Below, piece by piece: positions 51,826 through 64,000 of a stretch of DNA of 64,000 nucleotides. The position numbers and the translations under genes were made by a program. Each line of letters begins with the position of its first letter. The stretch's first letter is position 1. The stretch covers positions 16,754,538 to 16,818,537 of the forward strand of contig NC_092098.1 in the NCBI RefSeq assembly GCF_045679555.1, given 5' to 3'. The notes under the pieces are model-generated. The model was not told the DNA's origin, ran no database searches, and saw only the letters and a list, made by a program, of their open reading frames with translations. This DNA comes from Salvelinus alpinus (taxonomy: Eukaryota > Chordata > Actinopteri > Salmoniformes > Salmonidae).

Positions 51826-52699
51826 CAGTGCCTTCAGAAAGTATTCACACCCCTTGACTTTTTAAACATTTTGTTGTTACAAAGTGGAATTAAAATGGAT
51901 TTAATTGCCATTTTTTGTCAATGATCTACACAAAATACTCTAATGTTAAAGTGGATTTTTTTTAAATATATATATTTTTACAAAAAAAATAAACCAATAT
52001 ATCTTGATTATATAAGTATTCAACCCCCTGAGTCAATTCATGTTAGAATCACCTTTGACAGCGATTACAGCTGTGAGTCTTTCTGGGTAAGTCTTTAAGA
52101 GCTTTCCACACCTGGCTTGTGCAACATTTGCCCATCATTCTTTTCAAAATTCTTCAAGTTCTGTCAAATTGGTTGTTGATCATTGCTAGACAACTGCAAC
52201 ATTCACTGTCTTCTTGGTAAGCAACTCCAGTATAGATTTGGCCTTGTGTTTTAGGTTATTGTCTTGCTGAAAGGTGAATTTATCTCAGTGTCTTAGCTCC
52301 ATTCCATTTTTTTTACCCTGAAAAACTCCCCAGTCCTTAACGGTTATAAGCATACCAATAACATGATGCAGCCTCCACTATACTGGAAAATATGGAGAGT
52401 GGTAGTCAGTAATGTGTTGTATTGGATTTGCCCTAAACATAACACATTTTTTGCAGTATTACTTTAGTGCCTTGTTGGAAACAGGATGCACGTTTTAGAC
52501 TGTTTTTATTCTGTACGGGCTTCCTTATTATCACTGTCAATTAGGTTAGTATTGTGGAGTAACTGCAACATTGTTGAGCCATCTTCAGTTTTCTATCACA
52601 GCCATTTTATGGGGTATTGTGTGTAGTAGACCAGTGACAAAAAAATCTCAACATAATGTGGAAAAAGTCAAGGGGTGTGAATACTTTCGAGAGGCACTG
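51826..52699 (-). mobile_element. Tc1-like element, internally deleted (874 bp)
   Basis: Left end CAGTGCCTTCAGAAAGTATT. Right end ATACTTTCGAGAGGCACTG before TA at 52700. The minus strand shows the transposase segment around TTCAGCAAGACAATAACCTA (52247-52272). Same family as 4769-6134. Confidence 0.85.
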
Positions 52700-52701
52700 T
52701 A

Positions 52702-53744
52702 CATGTGAAAATAAATTCTACCTACCAATGTTGTACCTCCTCTACGTTTGGTTTCTGTCTAGGAATAAGAGTAGGTTCAACATTGGTTAGAATAGCTTCA
52801 TATAAAATCATGTTTATTGTAAAAAAAAAGAAAAAAGAAAGGTTGACCTGTGTGACTTGTGACCGACACTGAAACTAGCTCTCATAGACAAACCAGTTCA
52901 AAGTCAGCAATGACCACTTTGCAACTGGTTCTAAGTGCCTTACAAGGGTTCTACTGAAGAAAAAAAACGATTCATTCCAGGAACTGAGTGTGTGTGACAT
53001 GCCTTAAAAGTGTTCTTCAAAAAAAAAAAGATAAATGATTGTGTGTGCGCGCGTCTTCCTCCCTCCGTCTCAGGCCGCAGTAAGGAAATAAACAGCAATC
53101 ACTGTACCATGACTTGAAATCCACTGAGCATCCAGCTTTAATTGAGCTCTCACTTGTGTTCAGATTTAATGGAAAACAAGGCCCGCTTCCCTCAGTTACT
53201 GAGTAATGAACATGCATATTCAGAGGTTACAATTAAATCCACCTCTCTTTTTTCTCTCCTTTTTCATCTTCAGGTGGACTGTGTTTCTTGTACTGTAGTG
53301 TTTCAACATTCAACATGGAATACAATGCTAAAATGTTTTCCTATTAAAATAGTCTCTTATTATAAGTGATGTGAGGTAACACATTTCTGAAACAATTTTG
53401 AACACCATTTGAACAAAATATCCCCCTTCTATGCATAGCTCTGCAGTGTACCTGTGGTTATTAGAAATATAGGCCTTTTCTATACAGTATAATACAACAC
53501 ATATTGCAGGCTAATACTGTGGTACCGTAGACCTACTTTAACCTGTCTCTGCAAGAGTTAAATATTAACAATCTACTGCACACGTTCATACAAACATGCA
53601 TCAAATATTAATGCATTTATTTAGGTTAAATAATGATAATATTGGTAATTTAAAGGCGCAAACAATTAGTTATTCACAATATATATCAATAGTATAGTTT
53701 AACATCTGTAATAGCCAATATGCTTATTTTGAGCCACAGCCTGT
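52702..53744. other. Intergenic sequence, nothing recognised
   Basis: No transposon end or coding frame identified. Confidence 0.4.
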
Positions 53745-54389
<645 letters not shown>

Positions 54390-54539
54390 AATTGAATAGA
54401 TTTTTTGCAAATATCATTAATCGTTTCTCTAATTGCATGTGCGCCCTGGAAGGAAATGATGCATTGAATAAAATGTTGCCATTAGGGAATGTAAAATATC
54501 TATATCGACATTGTAACTAATCAATTGTTACATTGTCAT

Positions 54540-54821
54540 GGGAACGTTATGACCAATATGGGGAGTGGTTTTCTGAATTTTATAGGCGGGTTTAGTGTAT
54601 TGACGTCAATTGGATTGGTTAGGTGACGAGCCCTCGCCCCGCCCAGTGTGGGGTAAGGGAGGGTATGCAGAGAGAGGGAGGGAGCTAGACTGAGTTGATC
54701 CCACGTGTGACGATTCCATTCCCGGCTCAGTAATATTCTCATAGCGGGGCTTTGCATAGCTTTTGCCGTGTCTGTGTGTGTGTGTCTGTTACTGTAGTTA
54801 CTGCCTATAGTTTGGTTAGCT
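54540..54821 (+). promoter_or_regulatory. msi2: Candidate msi2 promoter and 5' UTR
   Basis: GACCAATATG (CCAAT box, 54551-54560), a perfect palindromic CRE TGACGTCA (54601-54608), an adjacent inverted CCAAT (GGATTGG, 54612-54618) and a GC box in CTCGCCCCGCCC (54633-54644). All lie 180-270 bp upstream of the start codon in a locally GC-rich stretch. The transcription start is not determined. Confidence 0.55.
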
Positions 54822-54883
54822 ATGGAAGGAGACGGGAGTCAAGTCACATCTGGAAGCCCAAATGATTCACAACATGACCCGGG
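54822..54883 (+). CDS. msi2: msi2 exon 1 coding part
   Basis: ATG 54822, donor CCGGG|GTAAGA, ends in phase 2. Confidence 0.92.
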
Positions 54884-56169
54884 GTAAGATTATAACATTT
54901 TCGAATTTTATTTATTTATTGGATTTTTCATGTGAGAATATCTGGCAGAGGATTTAGCGCTGTGCCGTGCTGGATTCAGTTTGCAGTGCGCACATAACCA
55001 TTGGTCTTTCCTTCCGGATGCAGTTAGTGATAGCTACGAAGCTTCTGCTTTGCTTTGGCAGATTACAGTAGCATGTGTGGCCTCCCCCTTTTAACAAAAT
55101 ACATTATTGCTATCGAGCGAATGTTTTTTTTTTGCTTCTCTCTATTTAAGATCGCTTTTATAAGTAGTTAGTCTTCAAAATGGCCGATCTAACATCTGGA
55201 CTCACTTCTGCTATGTTTTCTTCTTACAGTAAAATGTTTATCGGTGGCCTCAGTTGGCAAACCTCACCAGGTGAGACAATTATTCCCTTACATGTCCCAT
55301 CTTTCATGTTGTTTTGTTGCAATGATTGATTGTGCGTGCACGCGTTCTCTGTGTGTGCGTGTGTGCAGTATACTATATGGATATGTGTGTGCCTGTGTGC
55401 GTGCAAGGTTGTTTGTTATTTCCAATCATCTGAAGTCCTCTATTCGACCCCTATGTGCATTGCAGGGCGTGTTTGAATCACACTGACAACAGTATGACGA
55501 CCATTTGTACTTGACTAATTACCCAATATATTTTCTCTATTCACAGACAGCCTTAGAGACTATTTTAGCAAATTCGGAGAGATAAGAGAATGTATGGTGA
55601 TGAGAGACCCCACGACAAAACGTTCCAGGTAAAATAAAAGGTTTTTACTTTTGCTTTCCAGTAGGTGAAATTATATCCTACACTTGTGTACATGCCACAT
55701 TTTAACCCGGGCTGTTTGTCCCGCGTTGTGTTTCACAGAGATAGCTGCAGCTGTATTGCTCGCAGTAAACTGCGGGCAAATGCAATTTGACATTGACTTT
55801 GGGAATTGGGACTGCAATAACGTCATATAACTTAAATATCAGTGTCCGCAATTACTATAGTAATCTATAATTCAGGATAGTCGTATCTCTATCATCTGAA
55901 TGAATGGTGGTTAATTAGGATAGTGTAAATACATGTGTGTGCGGTTCTATTTTTTGAAAGCTAATGAAATTCCTGATACATGTTAATGCACTGAGAGAAT
56001 CAGCTGAGCTTATATTCAATGTTCTCATTTGCATAAATAATGTGTAATCTAATTGATGTTTCTTTGTGTTTCTTTGTTTTGCAGAGGATTTGGGTTCGTT
56101 ACGTTTGCAGATGCTGCCAGTGTAGATAAAGTCTTAGCTCAACCACACCACGAATTAGACTCAAAGACG
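54822..56169 (+). CDS. msi2: Musashi RNA-binding protein 2 (msi2), first four coding exons
   Basis: Join: 54822-54883, 55230-55270, 55547-55628, 56085-56169 (270 nt, 90 codons, continuing outside the window). It encodes [20 protein letters not shown], then the first RNA recognition motif: RNP2 MFIGGL (residues 23-28), [36 protein letters not shown]1 RGFGFVTF (about 62-69), then [20 protein letters not shown]. Musashi-2 binds UAG-containing mRNAs and controls translation in stem and neural cells. The N-terminus ([15 protein letters not shown]) is MSI2 rather than MSI1. The next exon should encode IDPKVAFPRR; I did not find it before 64000, consistent with the large introns of this gene. Which salmonid paralogue it is cannot be resolved. 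Confidence 0.93.
55230..55270 (+). CDS. msi2: msi2 exon 2 (41 nt)
   Basis: Acceptor TTCTTACAG, donor CCAG|GTGAGA. It encodes [13 protein letters not shown] (RNP2). Confidence 0.92.
55547..55628 (+). CDS. msi2: msi2 exon 3 (82 nt)
   Basis: Acceptor ATTCACAG, donor CCAG|GTAAAA. It encodes [19 protein letters not shown] to TTKRS. Confidence 0.92.
56085..56169 (+). CDS. msi2: msi2 exon 4 (85 nt)
   Basis: Acceptor GTTTTGCAG, donor ACG|GTATGT, phase 0 end. It encodes [19 protein letters not shown] to HELDSKT (RNP1). Confidence 0.92.
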
Positions 56170-57037
56170 GTATGTTTGTGTTTTGATGTAATTTGCAATG
56201 ATATTTTACTGTCTGTGTTGCACATTTTAAATGTTCATCATTGCCTTCATTTCACAGGCATGCTTGAGTTGTAATAATACTGTAATATAAGTTCCACATA
56301 GAAAAATAATACCACATTAAAACCAACAACAACTGCAGTACATCCATGTGTGGCAGGTGGCATCTCAGAATACTCAGAATGCCATGTACCGGTCACTGGG
56401 TCGGCCCTCTTGGTAAAGACCTCTTTGGTAAAACCATACATTTTATCAAAGCTGTAGATGTGGAATAAGCCCATGATAACACCGCTGCCTCCTCCATGCA
56501 AACTCTTGCAGTAAAACGCCACTCAGAGGTGAATCTCATATCTGCTCAAATTCCCTTTTCTGAATGAATGAAGCTCTCATGCCCCCTTTCCCCATTACCA
56601 TTATGGCTCCACATGTGCACATATCCCATGTCACTCAAATGGGCTGTCTCTCACAGACCTCCCACGTCCATGCATATGACCTTTCAGATCATACATGTCA
56701 CTCTAGTCAGTTTGATGTATATCACATCATTGGAAGTGGAAAGTTACAAATGTGATTGTATTAAATAATTGTTGATGTCCAAAGGGTCCATTAATCCTGT
56801 AGATCTCAACAAATATTTGGTATTTCTTTACGTCAGTGGATGCTTCTTATACATAAGTGTATTTGAAATATTAGAACTGTTGCTTCTAAGTTTAAAGCAC
56901 AGTACATTGTCAAATCTATAAAATGCCAACACCTTCCCAATTACCAAAACCTATTTTCTGTCTTCTTATAATATCCACAAACCTGGTGCTTCTCCCATCA
57001 GTTTATCTCATGTACCTTTCCATCAGACCAAGGCATC

Positions 57038-57085
<48 letters not shown>

Positions 57086-57806
57086 GCATCCCCATCCCCA
57101 AGCCTTGAACTATTGTGTTGTGCTTCCCTTTTGAAATGTGGCAGTAGATGAATAATTAAGCATGTCAGTAATCTGTGTAGCGGTGAATTAGACAGCGTTC
57201 AGATGAAATCATATTTGTCTGAGATATCTGCTCAGTGGGTGGTGATATCCAGTCATGCTCACACAGCTCTGGAAATGGAATAGTCCAAACCGAGAAATAA
57301 ACGCTTTGTTTGCAGCCTTCTGTGAAAGTCAAGTTCAGAGGGGAGTGTCTTTCAGATATATTTGGCAAGACAAACCTATTGTACTTCAGCAAGCAGTGTA
57401 CAATTACAGTGGAGCCTGGCTGAAAGCAGTGCTATAACTTGTTGTAAGGCTGTCCTGACCTGACTGGCAAGTCACTGGAGGGTGCTTGTAAAGGCTTTCC
57501 GTTTTTATCTTGATACTTGAAAGTGAAAGAGGAGCGGGTTCATGTTTTGCATGTCATAAAAGGAAAGTAGCACCTGTAAGCTGTTGCAGATAATATTGGG
57601 ATGTACAATGCAGATAGTGGGGAGAAAGCCACAGAGTGTTTCATTTAATGTGTGATTATTTGATACACACACCATGACAGAATGTTATCGCTTAGAGCAC
57701 TGTGACATATTAGAATATATGGCATACATGTAGGAATTAAATCATTGATAAACAGCCTACACACATGCAGTATAAATACTGACGATTAGCATGTGTTCTA
57801 TATGTA
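56170..57806 (+). other. msi2: msi2 intron 4, first part
   Basis: No exon or transposon recognised, only a CA microsatellite at 57040-57082. Confidence 0.45.
57040..57082 (+). repeat. (CA)n microsatellite
   Basis: About 21 CA units in msi2 intron 4. Confidence 0.95.
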
Positions 57807-59356
57807 TAGTACAAGTCAAAAGTTTGGACAAATCTACTCATTCAAGGGTTTTTCTTTATTTTACTATTTTCTAGAATAATAGTGAAGACATCAAAATTAT
57901 GAAGTAACACATATGGAATCATGTAGTAACCAAAACAGTGTTAAACAAATCAAAATATATTTTAGATTTCAGATTCTTCAAAGTAGCCGCTCTTTGCCTT
58001 GTTGACAGCTTTGCACTCTTTTGGCATTCTCTCAACTCGCTTCATGAGGTAGTCACCTGGAATGCATTTCAATTAACAGGTGTGCCTTGTTAAAAGTTCA
58101 TTTGTGGAATTTCTTTCCTTCTTAATGTATTTGAGCCAATCAGTTGTGTTGTGACAAGGTAGGGGTGGTGTACAGAAGATAGCCCTATTTGGTAAAAGAC
58201 CAAGTCCATATTATGTCAAGAACAGCTCAAATAAGCAAAGAGAAACAACAGTCCATCATTACTTTAAGATATGAAGGTCAGTCACTTAGGAAAATTCCAA
58301 GAACTTTGAAAGTTTCTTCATGTGCAGTCGCAAATACCATCAAGTGCTATGATGAAACTGGCTCTCATAAGGACCGCCACAGGAAAGGAAGACCCAGAGT
58401 TACCTCTGCTGCAGAGGATATGTTCATTAGAGTTAACTGCACCTCAGATTGCAGCCCAAATAAATGTTAAATAGTTCAAGTAACAGACACACCTCAACAT
58501 CAACTGTTCAGAGGAGACTGCATGAATCAGGCCTTCATGGTCGAATTACTGCAAAGAAACCACTACTAAAGGACACCAATAATAAGAAGAGACTTCCTTG
58601 TGCCAAGAAACACGAGCAATGGACATTAGACTGGTTGAAATCTGTCCTTTGATCTGATGAGTCCAAATTTGATATTTTTGGTTCCAACCGCTGTGTCTTT
58701 GTGAGACGCAGAGTAGGTGAATGGATGATCTCCCCATGTGTGTCTCCCACCGTGAAGTATGGAGGAGGAGATGTGGCGGTGCTTTGCTGGTGACACTGTC
58801 TGTGATTTATTTAGAATTCAAGGCACACTTAACCAGTATGGCTACCACAGTATTCTGCAGCGATACGCCATCCCATCTGGTTTGCGCTTAGTGGGACTAT
58901 CATTAGTTTTTCAACAGGACAATGACCCAACACACCTCCAGGCTTTGTATGGGTTATTTGACCAAGAAGGAGAGTGATGGATTGCTGCATCAGATGACCT
59001 GGCCTCCACAATCACCTGACATCAACCCAATTGAGATGGTTTGGGATGAGTTGGACTGCAGAGTGAAGGAAAAGCAGCCAACAAGTGCTCAGCATATGTG
59101 GGAAGACTGTTGGAAAAGCATTCCAGGTGACGCTGGTTGAGAGAATGCCAAGCTGTCATCAAGGCAAAGAGTGGCTACTTTGAAGAATCTAAAATATATT
59201 TTGATTTGTTTATCAATGTTTTGGTTACTACATGATTCCATATGTGTTATTTCATAGTTTTGATGTCTTCACTATTATTCTACAATGTAGGAAATAGTAA
59301 AAAAGTAAGAAAAACTCTTGAATGAGTAGGTGTGTCCAAACTTTTGACTTGTACTG
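57807..59356 (+). mobile_element. Complete Tc1-like transposon in msi2 intron 4
   Basis: Left end AGTACAAGTCAAAAGTTTGG, right end CCAAACTTTTGACTTGTACT then G, with TA following at 59357-59358. 1.55 kb, sibling of 12749-14283 but in + orientation, i.e. sense to msi2. Confidence 0.9.
58189..59140 (+). pseudogene. Tc1-like transposase, broken by a stop and frameshifts
   Basis: 58189-58470 carries the helix-turn-helix ([29 protein letters not shown]). 58464-58652 has RRLHESGLHGRITAKKP and ends at an in-frame TGA where Trp is expected, just before SDESKFDIFG, so the first Asp is intact but behind the stop. 58759-58977 has the second Asp (VFQQDNDPTHLQ). 58922-59140 has [12 protein letters not shown] with the Glu in another frame. 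Not functional. Confidence 0.85.
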
Positions 59357-60422
59357 TATGTCTGAATATGGTACGTACAGTATACTGTAGATATACAGTA
59401 CTTTTGATACATCTACATTAGGGAGGGAAGAACTCTTTATTTGTGATAATGAATATGCTTTAGTAACCTTAATTGAATAACACTCGTTTTGCCCCTCGTG
59501 GTGTAGATAGAATGCAGGTGGTACAACAGTTGGTTATTGACAAAGCACTCATACCAATGCACTTTATGTTCTCTGTAGAGATGAGAAGTCTCATCTGGTG
59601 TCTTTGCTTGGTGTGTCCTGTATCTGTATTTGTTTCATCCACATTTCTTACTATAACCGAACAACTAATACGACTCAAAGATAAACAATTCTGTCTGACA
59701 AACTAACCATAGTTATTAACAATTGAGTTGCCTGTAGTTACATTGTAAGTCGACATATTGTCAAATAAAACATTGGTATTAGTTCCGTTGAATTTATTGT
59801 TTGGATTATTTAATGTAAAGTATAAATAAAGCTCTCGCCTTAATAAAGCCATTTGGTTTCCATTTTGTCTGTACAGTGTGTAATGAATAAGACTTCCTTT
59901 GAGTGAAGTAAGCTATAATTGAAATTGCAGGTTATAGCTTGATATATTTTATCGAGAACATTTTTGAAACATACAATCACGTTGTAATGTTTTATTTGTT
60001 TATTTTTTTCCAGAACATTACACATTTATTAATTACTGTTAGTTAAATTTCCCTTGCACTAAGGTGTGTTGTGTTAATAAAATTGACAGACGGCATCTTG
60101 ATAAGCAAGCGAGAATACCCCGTGAAAATCATTCGGATTAAGATTCTGAAAGCGCAGTGGTTTAGCAGTTGAAGAGATGGAGGATGTCATGTTCTTTGTA
60201 TGAGCTGAGTTATTGAAGGACCTAAAGTGTGGCCCTATTAATACTAAGCAACGCTGAGATCAACATTTGATAGTTCCTGATGTGCCACTGAGGTTAAATA
60301 GGGCACTTTGCCGGCATGCAAAGGAAGCAACTGTTGTTTCATCACATAGACCAGAGCCAGCAGTGTTCTGCCTTATTTTCCATTCCATCAGTCTTTCTGC
60401 AGAAGCGCACATGTAGGATGTA
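59357..60422 (+). other. msi2: msi2 intron 4, nothing recognised
   Basis: AT-rich, no repeat ends or exon-like frame seen. Confidence 0.4.
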
Positions 60423-61179
60423 CAGTTCCTTGCACAGTCTTCACATTTTGCTGCCTTAAAATTCAAAAGGGATTAAAAATTGTAGAACAAAAAATATATA
60501 TATGTCTTGATTGCCTATGTCTTCACACCCCAGAGGTAATACCTGATGGAAGCACCTTTGGCAGCTATTACAGCTGTGAATCAATTTGAATAAGATTCAA
60601 CCAACTTTGCACAACTATTAGGGTAACATGTATATTGTTTTTGTAAAAATTGCTTAAGCTCAGTAAATTTGGTTGGGAATCATTGATGGGCACTAATATT
60701 CAAACATTGTCTCAGATATTCAAGCAAATTTAAGGCAGGAGTGAGACTAGACCACTCAGGAACACTCAACCCCTCTTGTAAAACAATTCTGGTGTGTCTT
60801 TGTCATAAACATTTGTGTAATTGTCTCTATCCCAGGGTTACATTTTCTGAAGACTGAGGCGGGTTTTCCTTTACCTTTTTACCTGGGCTTTGCTTTTTCC
60901 ATAATTATTTAGATCCTAACAAACTCCCCAATCCCTGCAGATGACAAGCATACCCATAACATGATTCTGCCACCACAATACAATCAATACGTCCTCATTT
61001 TGTATTTATTACTAATTTGGAAAATGCTCTAGAATTTTTTTATTTCACTTACAAAGTGTGGAATAGGTTGTGTAGATCAATAATAAACAACATCAAATGT
61101 TATCCCTTTTTAGATGTAATTTTAAGGCTCCAAAATGTGAAGATTGTGCAAGGGTTGTGTAGACTTTCACTAGCGACTG
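60423..61179. mobile_element. Short Tc1-like derivative (757 bp)
   Basis: Left end CAGTTCCTTGCACAGTCTTC then ACATTTTG. The right end, inverted, reads CAGTCGCTAGTGAAAGTCTA. TA lies at both sides (60421-60422, 61180-61181). The interior has the ACAGCTGTGAATCAATTTGA-type Tc1 leader but no transposase frame. Confidence 0.8.
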
Positions 61180-62797
61180 TATGTATTACACTGTATGTAC
61201 TAACTACAGTGTTGAAGAGCGCAATGCAGTCTCGTACCAGGTCGCTCTTGCAAAAGAGATTTGATCTTAGTGAGACTACATAAACTAAATACAAGAAATC
61301 TACCAGTTTATGTACTGACATTTTTTTTCATAGAACACTTACTGTGTAGAGATGAGTCAAGATCTAATCATCCTCCCACATTGCTATTTCAACAACAACA
61401 CTAGAGAATGTTCATTATGTTGAACTTCGATTGCTCTTCATGTGTTTTTGTGGAGATGCTAGGTTGGTAGGAAGCTTGAAAGTACAGCATTTTGACGCTT
61501 GAATGGATTCTTCTCTCTCAGTGGTGACCTTGAAGGGACTTAGTGAAAGAGTTTACTTGCAATAGCCTACAAGGCTGCAGGTTTAGAAATAAACTAATGC
61601 AACTGAGATAAAAAAGAAGAAAAAAACTCATTCAATGGTACAGTGTTTATAAATATTTGATCTATTTCTCACAGTTAGCATACTCCAGTTCCAAACAGTA
61701 TGACATTTTACAACATATTCCTCCTTTGTTTGTTGTAGTGGATGTTCTCTAGTGCTAATGGCCTCAGTGTGGAAGCAGGATAACCCCGTGGAGAAAGATG
61801 TCAGCGAGAGACGTGGACAATGAGCACATGTATGCTTTCATAATGCACACACCATCATAATGTGCCACGGCTATTGTTCAATCCACCCTGATTGCATGGG
61901 TTGCTTTCTGTCCAGTTATTAAAACAGAGTGCTTTCAGACCAGGATGAATGTGAATGGAGACATATGGCCAAGTAGAGCCTGAGGCTTCAAAACACAAAG
62001 CAATTCAGAACATATTTAGAATGTTATATTTGATATTATCCTATATCCCATTTGGAAAAGTATAAGTTATTTTTTTACGTACAGTTAGTTTAAGAAATGA
62101 TGACGAACATGATTTGAAGTGATTATAATTCTTCATTATGTGAGGAGTTGTAGAGTTAGATTACTGCGTCACAGTATCAATGTCCAGGTCGGGATTATTC
62201 ACTCTGGACTCCTGCCAGAGGAGATGTACTGTACTGCTAAATAAGTGATTTTTTTCTTCCAAGACAAAGGTAGCCTATTTTGTCCACAGATATTTTCAGC
62301 CATTATTGAATGACCTCTGGCCAACCCCTGTTTGCTGTTTTGATGTAGCGTTTGAAATGACAGAATGGCTGGTTGAGGTGAGGGGGATAACAACAGAGAG
62401 AGAGAGAGAGAAAGAAGAAAGGGCTGGTACAGATAGGAGCAGCTGCTCTGAACAAATCTAAGCCTCCTCTGTCAGATATAAATTGAAAGTAATGTCAGCT
62501 GTGAGCTCACCTCCACCGTGCCCCTTGTTGGTTCAGGTCTAGCAGGTGCTTTGTCTTCGACAGTTAATCATGTAAGGTATACATACCTTTCCCAGGCTTA
62601 GAGCCAACAGATCCTATGATGGATTTTGTCTTCTTCTCAGACTTTTCTCTTTACAGTATTATGCATCCAAACATGCAGTACTTTTTGCATTGTCATCATT
62701 CGTTGCACTTATAATAATTACAGTGATTGTATTTTGAGCAAATGAATACCTGTGGCATACTACAAAACGTCAATTGAATTGAATCAACACAGACATA
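61180..62797 (+). other. msi2: msi2 intron 4, nothing recognised apart from a (GA)n run
   Basis: Contains (GA)n at 62395-62411. No other feature. Confidence 0.4.
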
Positions 62798-64000
62798 CAG
62801 AGCTTTCAGAAAGTGTTCACACCTCTTGACTTTTTCTACATTTTGTTGTGTTACATCCTGATTTCAAAATGGATTAAATGTTGTTTTTTTGTAACTGATC
62901 TACACACACTCCCCCATAATGTCAAAGTGGAATTATGTTTTTCAATGTGTTCACAAATTAATAAAAAATGAAAAGCTGAAATGTCTTGAGTCAGTAAGTA
63001 TTCAACCCTTTTTATGGCAAGCCTAAATAAGTTAATGGGTAAAGATTTGCTTAAAAAGTAACATAATAATTTGCATGGACTCACTCTGTGTGCAATACTA
63101 GTGTTTAACATGATTTTTGAATGACTACCTCATCTCTGTACCCCATACATACAATTATCTGTAAGGTCCCTCAGTCAAACAGTGAATTTCAAATACAGAT
63201 TCAACCACAAAGACCAGGGAGGTTTTCCAATGCCTTGCAAAAAGTGCACCTATTGGTAGATTAAAAAAAAATATAATTGAATATTTCTTTGAGCATGGTG
63301 AAGTTTTTTATTACAGCTTGGATGACCAAGTCACTACAAAGATAAACGCATCCTTCCTAACTCAGTTGCCGGAGAGGACGGAAACCGCTCAGGGATTTCA
63401 CCATGAGGCCAACAGTGACTTTAAAACATTTACAGTGTTTAATGACTTTAATTGGATATAACTGAGGATGGATCAACAACATTGTAGTTACTCGACAATA
63501 CTAACCTAATTGACGGTGTGAAAAGAAGGAAGCCTGTACATACCAAAAATATTCCAAAACATGTATCCTATTTGCAACAAGGCACTAAAGTAATGCTGCA
63601 AAAAATTGGCAAAGCAATTAACTTTTTTCCCTGAATACAAAGTGTTATGTTTGGGGCAAATCCAATACAACTGAGGACCACTCTCAATATTTTCAAGCAT
63701 AGTGGTGGCTGCATCATGTTATGGGTATGCTTGTAATCGTTAAGAACTGGAGAGTTTTTCAGGATAAAAAATAAACGGAATGGAGCTAAGCACAGGCAAA
63801 ATCCTAGAGCAAAACCTGGTTCAGTCTGTTTCCACCAGACATTGGGAGATGCATTCACCTTTCAGCATGACAATAACCTAAAAAAAACAAGGCCAAATCT
63901 ATAATGGAGTTGCTTACCAAAAAGACAGTAAATATTCTTGAGTGGCCGAGTTACAATTTTTACTTGAATTTACTAGAAAATCTGTGGCAATACCTGAAAA
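62798..64000 (+). mobile_element. Tc1-like element, right end outside the window
   Basis: Left end CAGAGCTTTCAGAAAGTGTT after TA (62796-62797). The interior matches the element at 4769-6134, for example ATGACTACCTCATCTCTGTA at 63119-63138 and TTTCAGCATGACAATAACCT at 63861-63880. The transposase is broken by stops. Positions up to 64000 are still inside the element. Confidence 0.85.

Noticed and set aside
56170-64000. Search for the next msi2 exon (IDPKVAFPRR)
   Set aside because: No matching coding segment with splice sites was seen; it probably lies beyond the window.

Overview
The window is nuclear DNA of a salmonid-type teleost. Three vertebrate genes on the + strand have GT-AG introns that are dense with fish transposable elements. 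These include tRNA-derived SINEs with the salmonid HpaI-type tail, L2/CR1-like LINEs ending in TAAATG repeats, many Tc1-like elements, and MITEs. There is nothing prokaryotic, no CRISPR array and no operon.

Gene layout, all three genes head to tail on +: (1) the 3' part of nf1 (neurofibromin), 17 coding exons from 7788 to the stop at 19306-19308, then a 3' UTR of about 4.7 kb to about 24005. The exon lengths reproduce those I recall for human NF1 except for two, and a 54-nt alternative exon (the counterpart of human 48a) sits at 16224-16277. (2) akap1 (mitochondrial A-kinase anchoring protein 1), with a probable non-coding first exon ending at 24591, ten coding exons from 31654 to 46963, and a polyA signal at 47467-47472. 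(3) The 5' end of msi2 (Musashi-2 RNA-binding protein), promoter around 54540-54820 and four coding exons from 54822 to 56169; the rest of the gene lies to the right of the window.

The remainder is mostly repeats. Positions 1-7787 (an nf1 intron by inference) hold a LINE inserted into a Tc1-like element, and a 2.6-kb terminal-inverted-repeat element with another Tc1-like copy inside it. The nf1 introns hold SINEs, a complete but dead Tc1 element, a hAT-type MITE with a perfect 8-bp target duplication, a foldback element, a 33-bp minisatellite and a (CA)45 array. The akap1 first intron holds a LINE of about 3.4 kb with an intact 976-codon endonuclease/reverse-transcriptase frame, inserted inside a HpaI-type SINE. 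The 10.5-kb akap1 intron before the KH exon is almost entirely layered TE debris. The akap1-msi2 spacer and msi2 intron 4 carry MITEs, Tc1 relics, a LINE 3' end and long microsatellites.

The genes are functionally independent: nf1 is a Ras regulator, akap1 a PKA scaffold on the mitochondrial outer membrane, and msi2 a translational regulator. I see no new multi-gene system. The most interesting items are the nf1 splicing features (exon 48a, an exon extended by 27 nt, and a CA array beside a weak donor) and the nested young LINE. Family names and human comparisons come from memory; no database search was run.
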